Made by a program: the position numbers and the translations under genes
From: JBFKOL01 sp041628815
GTDB lineage: Bacteria; Bacteroidota; Bacteroidia; Chitinophagales; Saprospiraceae
DNA length: 13,378 nucleotides
Assembly: GCA_041628815.1 (NCBI GenBank)
Contig: JBFKOL010000092.1
Coordinates: 1-13,378 of the forward strand
Reading direction: 5' to 3'
Notes under the pieces: generated by a model
Told to the model about the DNA's origin: nothing
The model's database searches: none
What the model saw: only the letters and a program-made list of their open reading frames with translations
In this document: positions 1 to 6,796 of the stretch, one piece after another
Layout: the number at the start of each line of letters is the position of its first letter
Position numbering within the stretch: the first letter of the stretch is position 1

Positions 1-200
1 CAGACGGCACTGTGATGGGCGGATGGACGGTGCGATACGGTCACCTGATCGAGGTATCGAACAATGCCCTTGGAGCGCACCTGTCACACGGCGATGTACC
101 TGCCACGGCCGCCACGGCGGTGAATGGGGGCAAGTATGTCCGTACAGCCGACATACCCCGGCTTTCCAGTCCTAGTGCATCTGTCTGGATTTCGTTTTGA
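1..200 (+). CDS. C-terminal end of a protein with an 'NALxAHLxHGD' motif (partial, 5' end outside window)
   Basis: The reading frame is open from the left edge (codons from position 3) to the TGA at 198-200, giving about 66 residues. The visible part contains HLIEVSNNALGAHLSHGD, which matches a short motif (x-V-S-x-N-A-L-x-A-H-L-x-H-G-D) that I know from many secreted Bacteroidota proteins, often close to the C-terminus or between Ig-like and HYR-type modules. About 35 residues follow it, rich in Ala, Ser and Thr and without a recognisable T9SS sorting domain. A GTG and an ATG lie at 12-17, but a start there would cut the motif off from whatever precedes it, so I treat this as the tail of a longer gene. 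Base composition is more GC-rich than in the next gene. The role is unknown. The call as a real gene rests on the motif and the open frame. Confidence 0.5.
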   Translation, partial: DGTVMGGWTVRYGHLIEVSNNALGAHLSHGDVPATAATAVNGGKYVRTADIPRLSSPSASVWISF

Positions 201-235
201 TAGTTCGTTGTTTATACCCTTAACCTATTTATCCA

Positions 236-2029
236 ATGATTATGATTAATAGGGTTACCGAAATTGTCATTTGTTTATCACTTGTAGCTATACATTTCAG
301 TTTCGCTTATTCCCAGGACCTCGATGTGGCAGGCAAGATCAGGATAGGGGACCTCGGAAAGGACTCTTCGCTTAATGTGGTGGTATGGAAAGAAGACAGT
401 ACCCTTGCCTATCGGTATATGGGTTGGCCGATGGAATACCAGGTTCTAAGTATCTCCAGCGACACTCTTTTCCTGACAAATGGAGGATTTGTCAAACTGC
501 CCAACTTTTCGGGATGGATTATATCTGATGACAGCTTAAGCACTTCCAAACGAGTCGGTATAGGTACGACAAACCCGAAAGCTGCACTGGAAGTAAACGG
601 TCCCGGGTTTATTCCGCCCAGGCTATCAAATACAGAACGTGATGCATTGGCTAAAGTACAGCCAGGGACAATGATTTTCAACACCCAATCTTCGTGCACA
701 GAAATATTTCGCGGTGCCGCATGGTACAATTTATGTAAAGACGGTTATGTCTCTAGCGCATTGAATACATTGCTGGGTGGAGAAAGCGGTGATTTTGCCA
801 ACAGTATTGAGGTGACATCAGACGGTGGATTCATCATTGCTGGTTACTCGCACTCCTCAGTCAGCGGTGATGTCGGTGATAATAATAACGGGCGCGCAGA
901 CTATTGGATTGTCAAAGTAAATGCGCTAGGCGAAATCCAGTGGGAAAAATTAATTGGTGGCAGTCTGGATGATTATGCTGAGAGCATTATTCAAACTTCG
1001 GATGGAGGCTACCTTGTGGCCGGGTATTCATTATCTTCTGCCAGCGGAGATGTGTCCGAAACGAATAATGGCGATTCCGATTACTGGATTGTTAAATTGT
1101 CGGAAACAGGCAACGTCATTTGGAACAGGCTCATTGGAGGTTCAAAAGAGGAAAAGGCCTATGAGGTCATTGAAACTTTGGATGGTGGATATGCAGTGGT
1201 TGGCCATTCAGAGTCTTCGGAATCCGGAGATGTGACCGGTATATCAAATGGTATCTTAGACTATTGGATTGTCAAGCTTGATGGATTAGGAAATATCGAG
1301 TGGAACAATCTTTTGGGCGCTGATCTAGTCGAGTCGGCAAATGGAATTGTTCAAACATCCGATGGAGGGTATTATGTGGTAGGACTGACATATGGTGGAT
1401 CTTTCGGAGGGGATATAACTGTTCCGGGAAATGGTGGAGATGAATGTTGGTTGGTCAAGTTGGACGGCTCGGGTGCGATGCAATGGAACAAATTGATGGG
1501 TGGCAATGCTGATGAAACAGGTATTGGCATTGTAAATGCTTTTAACGATGAATACATTATTGCAGCTCGGAGTAAATCTTCCTCCAATGGAGATGTATCA
1601 GGAACCAACAATGGAAACCTTGACTATTGGATAATTAAAATTGATACATTAGGAGTCATCCTGTGGGATAAACTGGTTGGGGGAAGTGGCGATGATCTGG
1701 TTCACAGCATTGCTGTTACCCCTGATGGAGGTGTTGTTGCAGTAGGTCAAACGACATCTTCTGCCAGCGGAGACGTATCAGAAACCAGTAATGGCTATAT
1801 TGACAGCTGGATTGTTAAGATCGATGGAGCAGGCAATCTGGTTTGGGAAAATTTATTTGGAGGAATCGTTGAAGACATAATTTACAGCATTAAAACAACA
1901 CTCAGTGCTAACTATGTTGTGGCGGGATACTCACGTTCTTCTGCCAGTGGAGATGTGATCAACGTCAACAACGGTGTCACAGATTTCTGGATTGTCGCAT
2001 TCGACGTTAATGGAATAATAATAGATTAA
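236..2029 (+). CDS. Exported seven-bladed beta-propeller protein with tail-fibre-like N-terminal module
   Basis: A 597-residue protein. Residues 1-26 form a signal peptide (hydrophobic core VICLSLVAIHFSFA, likely cleavage AYS|QD). Residues about 107-120 carry VGIGTTNPKAALEV and residues 124-167 a GFIPPRLS...GTMIFNT...GAAWYNLC segment. Both are familiar in Bacteroidota surface proteins that resemble phage tail fibres. From residue 181 to the end there are seven repeats of 60 residues (the fourth has 61), with the pattern GGs.dd.a.sI..T.DGGy.vaGyS.SSasGDVs..NNG..DyWIVKld..GnI.Wn.L. I infer a seven-bladed propeller. Propellers of this kind usually bind ligands or partners, but none is indicated here. 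The chain stops at the end of blade 7, with no T9SS C-terminal domain or other anchor. ATG at 236 or 242 could be the start, and neither has a good Shine-Dalgarno site. The gene converges on the CHAT gene, whose stop is 50 bp away. Exported: fairly sure. Exact role: unknown. Confidence 0.85.
   Translation: MIMINRVTEIVICLSLVAIHFSFAYSQDLDVAGKIRIGDLGKDSSLNVVVWKEDSTLAYRYMGWPMEYQVLSISSDTLFLTNGGFVKLPNFSGWIISDDSLSTSKRVGIGTTNPKAALEVNGPGFIPPRLSNTERDALAKVQPGTMIFNTQSSCTEIFRGAAWYNLCKDGYVSSALNTLLGGESGDFANSIEVTSDGGFIIAGYSHSSVSGDVGDNNNGRADYWIVKVNALGEIQWEKLIGGSLDDYAESIIQTSDGGYLVAGYSLSSASGDVSETNNGDSDYWIVKLSETGNVIWNRLIGGSKEEKAYEVIETLDGGYAVVGHSESSESGDVTGISNGILDYWIVKLDGLGNIEWNNLLGADLVESANGIVQTSDGGYYVVGLTYGGSFGGDITVPGNGGDECWLVKLDGSGAMQWNKLMGGNADETGIGIVNAFNDEYIIAARSKSSSNGDVSGTNNGNLDYWIIKIDTLGVILWDKLVGGSGDDLVHSIAVTPDGGVVAVGQTTSSASGDVSETSNGYIDSWIVKIDGAGNLVWENLFGGIVEDIIYSIKTTLSANYVVAGYSRSSASGDVINVNNGVTDFWIVAFDVNGIIID
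776..2026 (+). repeat. Seven tandem 180-nt coding repeats (propeller blades)
   Basis: Units begin at 776, 956, 1136, 1316, 1499, 1679 and 1859. All are 180 nt except unit 4 (183 nt), and unit 7 ends at the stop codon. Each opens with codons for Gly-Gly or Gly-Ala. Similarity reaches DNA level: TCTTCTGCCAGCGGAGA occurs at 1034-1050 (unit 2) and 1757-1773 (unit 6), in the same register, and units 1 and 3 share GACTATTGGATTGTCAA. Units 4 and 5 are the most diverged: unit 4 has ECWLVK in place of DYWIVK, and unit 5 has lost DGG. Confidence 0.9.
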
Positions 2030-2078
2030 CCTCAATTTTATTTGAATAAGGTACCCTTTCCGGATTTCATCGATTCGT

Positions 2079-5000
2079 TCACCTCCTATCCCCGATCAAT
2101 ACGAAACCACTCCATTTCTGTGGAAACGCGGTACCGGGATCGTCGATCATGGCCAGTTTTGCCTGTTGAAGAGCTTCGGGATAATTGCGACCAGCAAGGA
2201 TGTTCCGGTAAAACTCGACCATCAGTGTGCGTGTTTGCCTGTCAAAGACTTTCCAGAGCGAGACGACGACATTGTCAACCCCGGAATACATGAAACCACG
2301 GGTCAGTGCCATCAGTCCTTCGCCCTTCACCAGCTGGCCCAGGCCACTCTCGCAGCTGCTCAATACGGCCAGTTCGGCCCCGGTAAAGAGGTTGAAGGTC
2401 TCGCCGGAATACAGGATGCCGTCTTCTCCTGCCAAGGAGTCACGGGGCTGGGCAAAAAGCAACCCGGTCAGCTCGGGTGCATGTTCATTCATCAGACCAT
2501 GGGTGGCGATATGCAGGAAACGAGCCCGCTGCGACTGGACCTTGAAATTCTCCTCTGATGCCTCGTTGTAGAAGTGACCTTTGGCAGGTAGATTCGATGC
2601 GTTAAAAAGATCCACGATGGCGGCTACCTCTTCGCGGGAATATGGTAAAGCGCGAAACCATTGTCCTTCAATAGTGATGACGTCATCCTCTTCGGTGGAC
2701 TGTTCATCGCGGCTTAGGGCGAGCGCATCGTTATTTTCATCAAAAACAGGGGCAAAACCTACGAAGCCATTTCCCGTCGTGTCATTTTCTTCTCGATCTC
2801 CTGAATTCGAAAGTAGTGTCACAGAATAGTGATACGAAAACTGGTGTTGCCTGATGAAATAAGGGTAACGATGGAATTCGTTTCCGGCAGGCACCTCATC
2901 TGTGGTGAGCAGGGCTTCAAATGGCAGGTAATACAGTATGCCGTCAGGGATAATGACGAGATGCGATTTTTGGGACAAAGCGTTTTCTATCGGTGAAATG
3001 AGCAGGTCGTAAAGGGTTATGGCATTTTCCGTATAGGCCCTGGTATCGAATTTCTTTATGGCACGGTAGAAAGCCGATACCTTGTCTGAAAAGGTATCCT
3101 CTATCGGGACCGCTTCTATTTTAAATTGATCCGTCGTAATCGTGAAAATATAGAGGGAGCTTTCACCAACGAAGTAGGACACAATGCCCGATTTGGCATC
3201 CAGTTCCTCCTGGATCTCCGAAACCGACACGGTGACAGATGGATATTTCAGGTTATAAAATTCCGGATAGTTGGTTTCCAAATCGGCCCGCCACTGATCC
3301 ATTTCGCGGCGCAGCTGAAAATGCCTGTTTTGATAAACCTTCAGTTGCGCACTGTCGCGCCCCTCATCTTTAATGATTTCTTTTTGGATCGTCCTCTCGT
3401 AATAAGCCAGGTCGGCCCTGAGATTTTGGTCGTGCTCCAACAGGCTGTCCGGGATCCCGGCGAACCTATAGGCCCGGCTTTCGGACAGGGCCTCTGCCAA
3501 AACAGCGGCTTTGCCATTTTCTGCGAATACAAAGGCAAACTCCTTGTAATTCTTGTCATGGGTTACATCATACAACTCCAGAGAAATTCGGATCGCTTCT
3601 TCAAATACTTCCTGGCTCCTCCTAGCCAGCAAAAGTTTGGAGTCTTCAGCGCGATAGCCTATACGCATTTTCTCAATGGTTTCCGAAACAAGGATAAATG
3701 TGTTGAACGACATTTGCAGATAGGCCGTTGCCAGGGCTGCGTCGAGTTGCACCAAGCCATTCTTTGTTTCAAAATATACAGAAGAAAGGGTGGAGGCCTT
3801 GGAGATCAGAGCTCGGAGCAGTACTGACTCAGAACTTACTTCTTGCAAATCGGGATTGACAAAAATATTGCCGTCAGAGTTCCCTGGCACCAGTGCATTA
3901 AGCCCTTTTTGGTAATAGGCCAGACCTTGGTGGAGATCCTGTCCGGCGACGTATACATCACCGAGTGCGAGATAGATCTCAGCTGTTTCAGGATGTCTTT
4001 TGCCGATCGTCCCTTCTGCCAATTGCAATGCCTTGTGATAACATTCCATTGCCACCGATGGCTTGCGCCTTGCGGCCCAGGCCTTACCTTCATCCGTATA
4101 GTTGGCCACCAATTGGGGATGTTGGGGTCCGTAGTTTTTAAATAATATTTCCCGCTCAAGAAGAAAATGCGCTAGGGCCTGATCCGGATCACCCTCATCA
4201 AGGAATGCTTCACCCAGGGCGTGGTGGTTTTCCGCTACTTCCAGCGTTTGTGCACCGAGGGTAGCCGTATTGATTTCCATCGCCAGGCGGAGATACCGGA
4301 TAGCAGACTCAAAGTCCTCTTTCGCGACGTAAATCCTTCCCATAACGTCGTAGGACGACGCGAGGAAGTGGTGATCTTCTCCGAGGTTGTCTTTCAGGAT
4401 ATTCAACGACCTTCTGTTGTATTCCAGGGCGAGGTGGTAATCTCCTTTTTCAATGTAGTTTTCTGCGAGGTTTCCATAGATGACTCCGACGTTGATGAAA
4501 TTATCACCGTAAAGCTGACGATAGATGTCAAGGGCCCTGGTTACGTATTGTATGGCGCGGTCATAGTTTCCCTTTTCGTCATAGGTTACCCCTATATTAT
4601 TGTACGAGGAAGCCACCAGGGGATGGTTTTCTCCGTATGCTGCTTTCCAGGTATTGACCGCGTCCAGGTGATGATCTATGGCCCTGTCAAATTCACCTTT
4701 GTACAGGTATACGTTGCCGAAATTTGAAAAACTGCGTCCGAAGTCAGGATGACCTGGAGGTAAGACATTTTGGCGAATGATAAAGGCTGTATCGTACAGG
4801 GACAGGGCTTCGTCAAGGCTACCTCTTTGTTCTGAAATGATGCCCATGTTTTCATAGATATTGGCTACGTCGACATGATTTTGTCCAAAGACACCATGAT
4901 ACACATTTCTTGCCTGTAGATAGTTTTCTTCTGCCTTTTCCAGTTGGTCCTGGTAGTGATACACAATGCCGACTTTCTTGTAACAATCCGCAGTATAAGA

Positions 5001-5444
5001 GGAGGATGCCCCAAGTTCGGATCGAGCAATTTCGAGTGCTTTATTGAGGTATTCGAGAGATTGGACGTATTGGCCCAAGTCGCGGTAAATATCAGACAGG
5101 GTTAGCGAACAGGAGATGTATTTTTGCCAGACGGATTTTTTCCGGTGCTGTAAGGCCTGATCTTCATAAATCAGGTAAGCCTTTTCGGTATAAAATATCG
5201 CGCTGTCGTATTGCACCTGTTTTAAAAAGGCAGAGCCTCTTTCGTGAAAGTACTGCGCGGTCGTGGTATCCGAAATGCTCAGGGGTATTGTGGTCGCTTG
5301 TAAACTGCCAGGATAATGCCAAAAAGAAATTATGGATAGAGCGACAAAATGCATGACCACAGACATGAGAGAAGTCATGGCAAAGGAGGTTTTAAGGACT
5401 CTTTCCAACCGGTCAATTGCACCCGCATTGAGCCAATGTCCCAT
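2079..5444 (-). CDS. Large TPR-CHAT caspase-like protein with N-terminal membrane or signal segment
   Basis: A 1121-residue protein in three parts. (1) A short basic stretch (R12, R15, K18), then a hydrophobic segment at about 23-42 ending near SLQA, which reads as a signal peptide or an N-terminal anchor. (2) About eleven TPR repeats from residue 64 to 530, ten of them at exactly 42-residue spacing from residue 111, of the kinesin-light-chain-like GxxHPxVAxxYxNxGxxY type. (3) A mixed helical region, then a CHAT domain (about 820-1121) with IIPDGILYYLPFEALL, the histidine motif HIATHG (His982), the cysteine motif LSSCESG (Cys1031), and SLWKV and FVLIG further on. CHAT is a caspase/separase-like peptidase domain, and both catalytic residues are present, so activity is plausible; the substrate is unknown. 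The long start at 5444 keeps the basic residues before the hydrophobic segment. ATG at 5378 is an alternative. It is the last gene of the minus-strand run, 259 bp after the antiporter, so it probably has its own promoter. Confidence 0.92.
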   Translation of the reverse strand: MGHWLNAGAIDRLERVLKTSFAMTSLMSVVMHFVALSIISFWHYPGSLQATTIPLSISDTTTAQYFHERGSAFLKQVQYDSAIFYTEKAYLIYEDQALQHRKKSVWQKYISCSLTLSDIYRDLGQYVQSLEYLNKALEIARSELGASSSYTADCYKKVGIVYHYQDQLEKAEENYLQARNVYHGVFGQNHVDVANIYENMGIISEQRGSLDEALSLYDTAFIIRQNVLPPGHPDFGRSFSNFGNVYLYKGEFDRAIDHHLDAVNTWKAAYGENHPLVASSYNNIGVTYDEKGNYDRAIQYVTRALDIYRQLYGDNFINVGVIYGNLAENYIEKGDYHLALEYNRRSLNILKDNLGEDHHFLASSYDVMGRIYVAKEDFESAIRYLRLAMEINTATLGAQTLEVAENHHALGEAFLDEGDPDQALAHFLLEREILFKNYGPQHPQLVANYTDEGKAWAARRKPSVAMECYHKALQLAEGTIGKRHPETAEIYLALGDVYVAGQDLHQGLAYYQKGLNALVPGNSDGNIFVNPDLQEVSSESVLLRALISKASTLSSVYFETKNGLVQLDAALATAYLQMSFNTFILVSETIEKMRIGYRAEDSKLLLARRSQEVFEEAIRISLELYDVTHDKNYKEFAFVFAENGKAAVLAEALSESRAYRFAGIPDSLLEHDQNLRADLAYYERTIQKEIIKDEGRDSAQLKVYQNRHFQLRREMDQWRADLETNYPEFYNLKYPSVTVSVSEIQEELDAKSGIVSYFVGESSLYIFTITTDQFKIEAVPIEDTFSDKVSAFYRAIKKFDTRAYTENAITLYDLLISPIENALSQKSHLVIIPDGILYYLPFEALLTTDEVPAGNEFHRYPYFIRQHQFSYHYSVTLLSNSGDREENDTTGNGFVGFAPVFDENNDALALSRDEQSTEEDDVITIEGQWFRALPYSREEVAAIVDLFNASNLPAKGHFYNEASEENFKVQSQRARFLHIATHGLMNEHAPELTGLLFAQPRDSLAGEDGILYSGETFNLFTGAELAVLSSCESGLGQLVKGEGLMALTRGFMYSGVDNVVVSLWKVFDRQTRTLMVEFYRNILAGRNYPEALQQAKLAMIDDPGTAFPQKWSGFVLIGDRR
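3855..5114 (-). repeat. Ten tandem TPR units with 42-residue (126-nt) period
   Basis: Within the CHAT protein, equivalent helix-A positions fall at residues 111, 153, 195, 237, 279, 321, 363, 405, 447 and 489, with no insertion or deletion. Typical units read SSYNNIGVTYDEKGNYDRAI and VIYGNLAENYIEKGDYHLAL. A further, less regular unit precedes them at residues 64-90. Long regular TPR arrays form a superhelix that binds peptides or protein partners. Confidence 0.85.
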
Positions 5445-5516
5445 GTAAACAAAATAGTAAAAATGCGGGACATTGATGGGATGTTATGGGTATAAGTAGT
5501 TTAATTTTTTAGACAA

Positions 5517-5537
5517 CCCGACACCCGATACGATACA
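5517..5537. repeat. Degenerate 7-mer run (CCCGACA / CCCGATA / CGATACA)
   Basis: Three adjacent heptamers, CCCGACA, CCCGATA and CGATACA, read on the minus strand as TGTATCG-TATCGGG-TGTCGGG. AACCC at 5515-5519 and GGGTT at 5541-5545 bracket the run as an inverted pair. It looks like a small remnant of a simple intergenic repeat. No function can be assigned. Confidence 0.4.
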
Positions 5538-5548
5538 GTTGGGTTAAT

Positions 5549-5567
5549 ATGAAGTATTGAGCTTCAT
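5549..5567. other. Hairpin ATGAAG-N7-CTTCAT
   Basis: Perfect 6-bp arms at 5549-5554 and 5562-5567 enclose a 7-base loop. It lies 137 bp beyond the antiporter stop on the minus strand. No T-run follows on either strand, so it is not a standard intrinsic terminator. It could still form a 3' mRNA hairpin. Confidence 0.35.
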
Positions 5568-5604
5568 GACGTAATTGACGGGCTTTTTAGCATGTACCAT
5601 TCAA

Positions 5605-5619
5605 TCCAGGCTGCCTGGA
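5605..5619. promoter_or_regulatory. 15-bp palindrome TCCAGGC-T-GCCTGGA, possible operator
   Basis: Seven-base arms (TCCAGGC and GCCTGGA) are perfectly inverted around a single central base. As DNA it has the two-fold symmetry of a dimeric regulator site. As RNA the centre is too tight for a stable loop without opening some pairs. It lies about 160-175 bp upstream of the CHAT start. I do not know a regulator for this sequence. Confidence 0.3.
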
Positions 5620-5703
5620 AAAGAGTATTCAACAGATAAATATTCCATGGGTTGGTTGGGTTAATTACAACTCCTCGAAATATCATTCTTTTGTTTCTTA
5701 AGT

Positions 5704-6654
5704 TCAAATTTCCTGGTTTACCAAATATGAGAGATAGGTCAGGTAGAAAAGTAATAAGACAGCGGCCTCCCATCTATCGAGTTGTCTTTTGACACCCGTT
5801 TTCATGGCCAGTATCAAAAAAATAGTTCCAGCAGCCAAAATGTATATCTCACGATTGAACTTGGGATCGTAGTCGATAGGTGAGACTATGGCGCTGATAG
5901 AAAGAATGAAAAGTATATTGAAAATATTCGATCCAATGACATTGCCAATAGCTATATCACTCTTCTTTTTTATGGCAGCCACGACAGATGTAACCAATTC
6001 CGGAAGTGATGTGCCAGCAGCTACTATTGTCAAACCAATGATCTTTTCGGATAATCCAAGAGTCGCAGCAATCCATACGCTGTTTTGCACTACCAGCTGA
6101 CCTCCGATAATAAGTCCTGCCAATCCAATAAAAATCATGAAAAGAATTCTATAAAGTGGCACAACTACCCCTGTTGTGGCAGATTCTTCTGCTTGCATTT
6201 GTTTGACAACATAGAAAAGAAAACCAGTGAATGCGGCAAGCAAAACCAGGCCGTCTAACCTGGATATCCTTGAGCCTTCATCGAGTTGGAAATCGTTGGC
6301 AAGTAAGAATAACATAGCTAATACCAGAAACGACAACGGTATTTCTTTCCATGCTGTAGAAGACTGAACACTTATTGGAAAAATCATACCGGACAAGCCG
6401 AGTATGATGAAAATATTGAAATTGTTGCTCCCGATAATGTTGCCTAAAACGATATCATCATGGCCATTGATAACTGCAATTAAATTTACCACCAACTCCG
6501 GTGCAGAGGTCCCAAAAGCCACAATGGTCAGTCCAATTGCCAGATCCGGGACCTTAAATTTCTTCGCCAGGGCTAATGATCCGTCCACCAAACCATTGGC
6601 GCCAAAGATCAATATTGCGAAACCGGCGACCAGTAAGACCAGAGAAAGAATCAT
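5704..6654 (-). CDS. Calcium/sodium antiporter (CaCA family, YrbG-like)
   Basis: A 316-residue integral inner-membrane protein with about ten hydrophobic segments, the usual length for bacterial YrbG-type exchangers. The two alpha repeats that define the cation/Ca2+ exchanger superfamily are plain: repeat 1 has GTSAPELVVN (48-57, acidic residue Glu53) and GNIIGSNNFNI (71-81), and repeat 2 has GTSLPELVTS (214-223, Glu219) and GNVIGSNIFNI (237-247). The two glutamates line the ion site in known family structures. The expected role is export of Ca2+ in exchange for Na+, though ion choice in bacterial members varies. ATG at 6654 gives a normal N-terminus (MILSLVLLVAGFAILIFGAN). A 142-bp gap separates it from the protease gene upstream and 259 bp from the CHAT gene downstream. 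I see no reason in the sequence to link its function to either. Confidence 0.95.
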   Translation of the reverse strand: MILSLVLLVAGFAILIFGANGLVDGSLALAKKFKVPDLAIGLTIVAFGTSAPELVVNLIAVINGHDDIVLGNIIGSNNFNIFIILGLSGMIFPISVQSSTAWKEIPLSFLVLAMLFLLANDFQLDEGSRISRLDGLVLLAAFTGFLFYVVKQMQAEESATTGVVVPLYRILFMIFIGLAGLIIGGQLVVQNSVWIAATLGLSEKIIGLTIVAAGTSLPELVTSVVAAIKKKSDIAIGNVIGSNIFNILFILSISAIVSPIDYDPKFNREIYILAAGTIFLILAMKTGVKRQLDRWEAAVLLLFYLTYLSYLVNQEI

Positions 6655-6796
6655 TTTTGGGCCGTCTTAATGTAGATACCTGTCATGATATCTTTAAACC
6701 TTGGAGTTGACCAAAACCTAAGCTGTTGTACGAAAAAGACCAGTTTCGCAATTATCCTGTTTGAATATCATGGGAATATTTGCTATGGTTACGTCT

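Larger units (their letters stand above)
5538..5665. repeat. Pair of 11-bp direct repeats GTTGGGTTAAT
   Basis: The exact sequence GTTGGGTTAAT occurs at 5538-5548 and again at 5655-5665, 117 bp apart start to start, in the antiporter-CHAT gap. The pair encloses the hairpin, the palindrome and most of the short unassigned open frame. It could be chance, a footprint of a lost insert, or two binding sites. Confidence 0.45.
5445..5703. other. 259-bp intergenic region with palindrome, hairpin and short repeats; no clear gene
   Basis: This gap separates the antiporter stop from the CHAT start, both on the minus strand. It holds a 15-bp palindrome (5605-5619), a 6-bp-arm hairpin (5549-5567), a pair of 11-bp direct repeats, and a short degenerate 7-mer run. 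A 40-codon open frame on the minus strand (ATG at 5686, TGA at 5564) encodes a tryptophan-rich peptide containing NPWNIYLLN and AAWIEWYML. I do not recognise it and do not call it a gene. No T-run follows any of the hairpins on the minus strand, so none looks like a classical terminator. The CHAT promoter most likely lies here. Confidence 0.55.

Noticed and set aside
236..2029. Propeller and S74 genes as a prophage remnant
   Set aside because: The tail-fibre-like modules occur widely in Bacteroidota surface proteins. No integrase, capsid, portal, terminase or lysis gene is present, and the genes between them are ordinary chromosomal ones.
2030..2078. Terminator between the convergent propeller and CHAT genes
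   Set aside because: Only 4-base inverted matches (TCAA/TTGA) and a KpnI-like palindrome are present; no stem with a T-run is seen.
3126..3827. 233-codon plus-strand open frame
   Set aside because: It lies wholly antisense to the CHAT protein, has no recognisable motif, and the minus-strand frame has clear domains over the same span.
4221..4727. 168-codon hydrophobic plus-strand open frame
   Set aside because: It is antisense to the TPR array. The apparent hydrophobic character comes from the complement of repetitive TPR codons.
2079..5444. TPR-CHAT as part of a type III-E CRISPR (Craspase-like) system
   Set aside because: There is no CRISPR array, no gRAMP/Cas7-like gene nearby, and the protein has an N-terminal export or membrane segment.
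5549..5567. Intrinsic terminator for the antiporter gene
   Set aside because: The stem has six pairs but no T-run follows on the minus strand.
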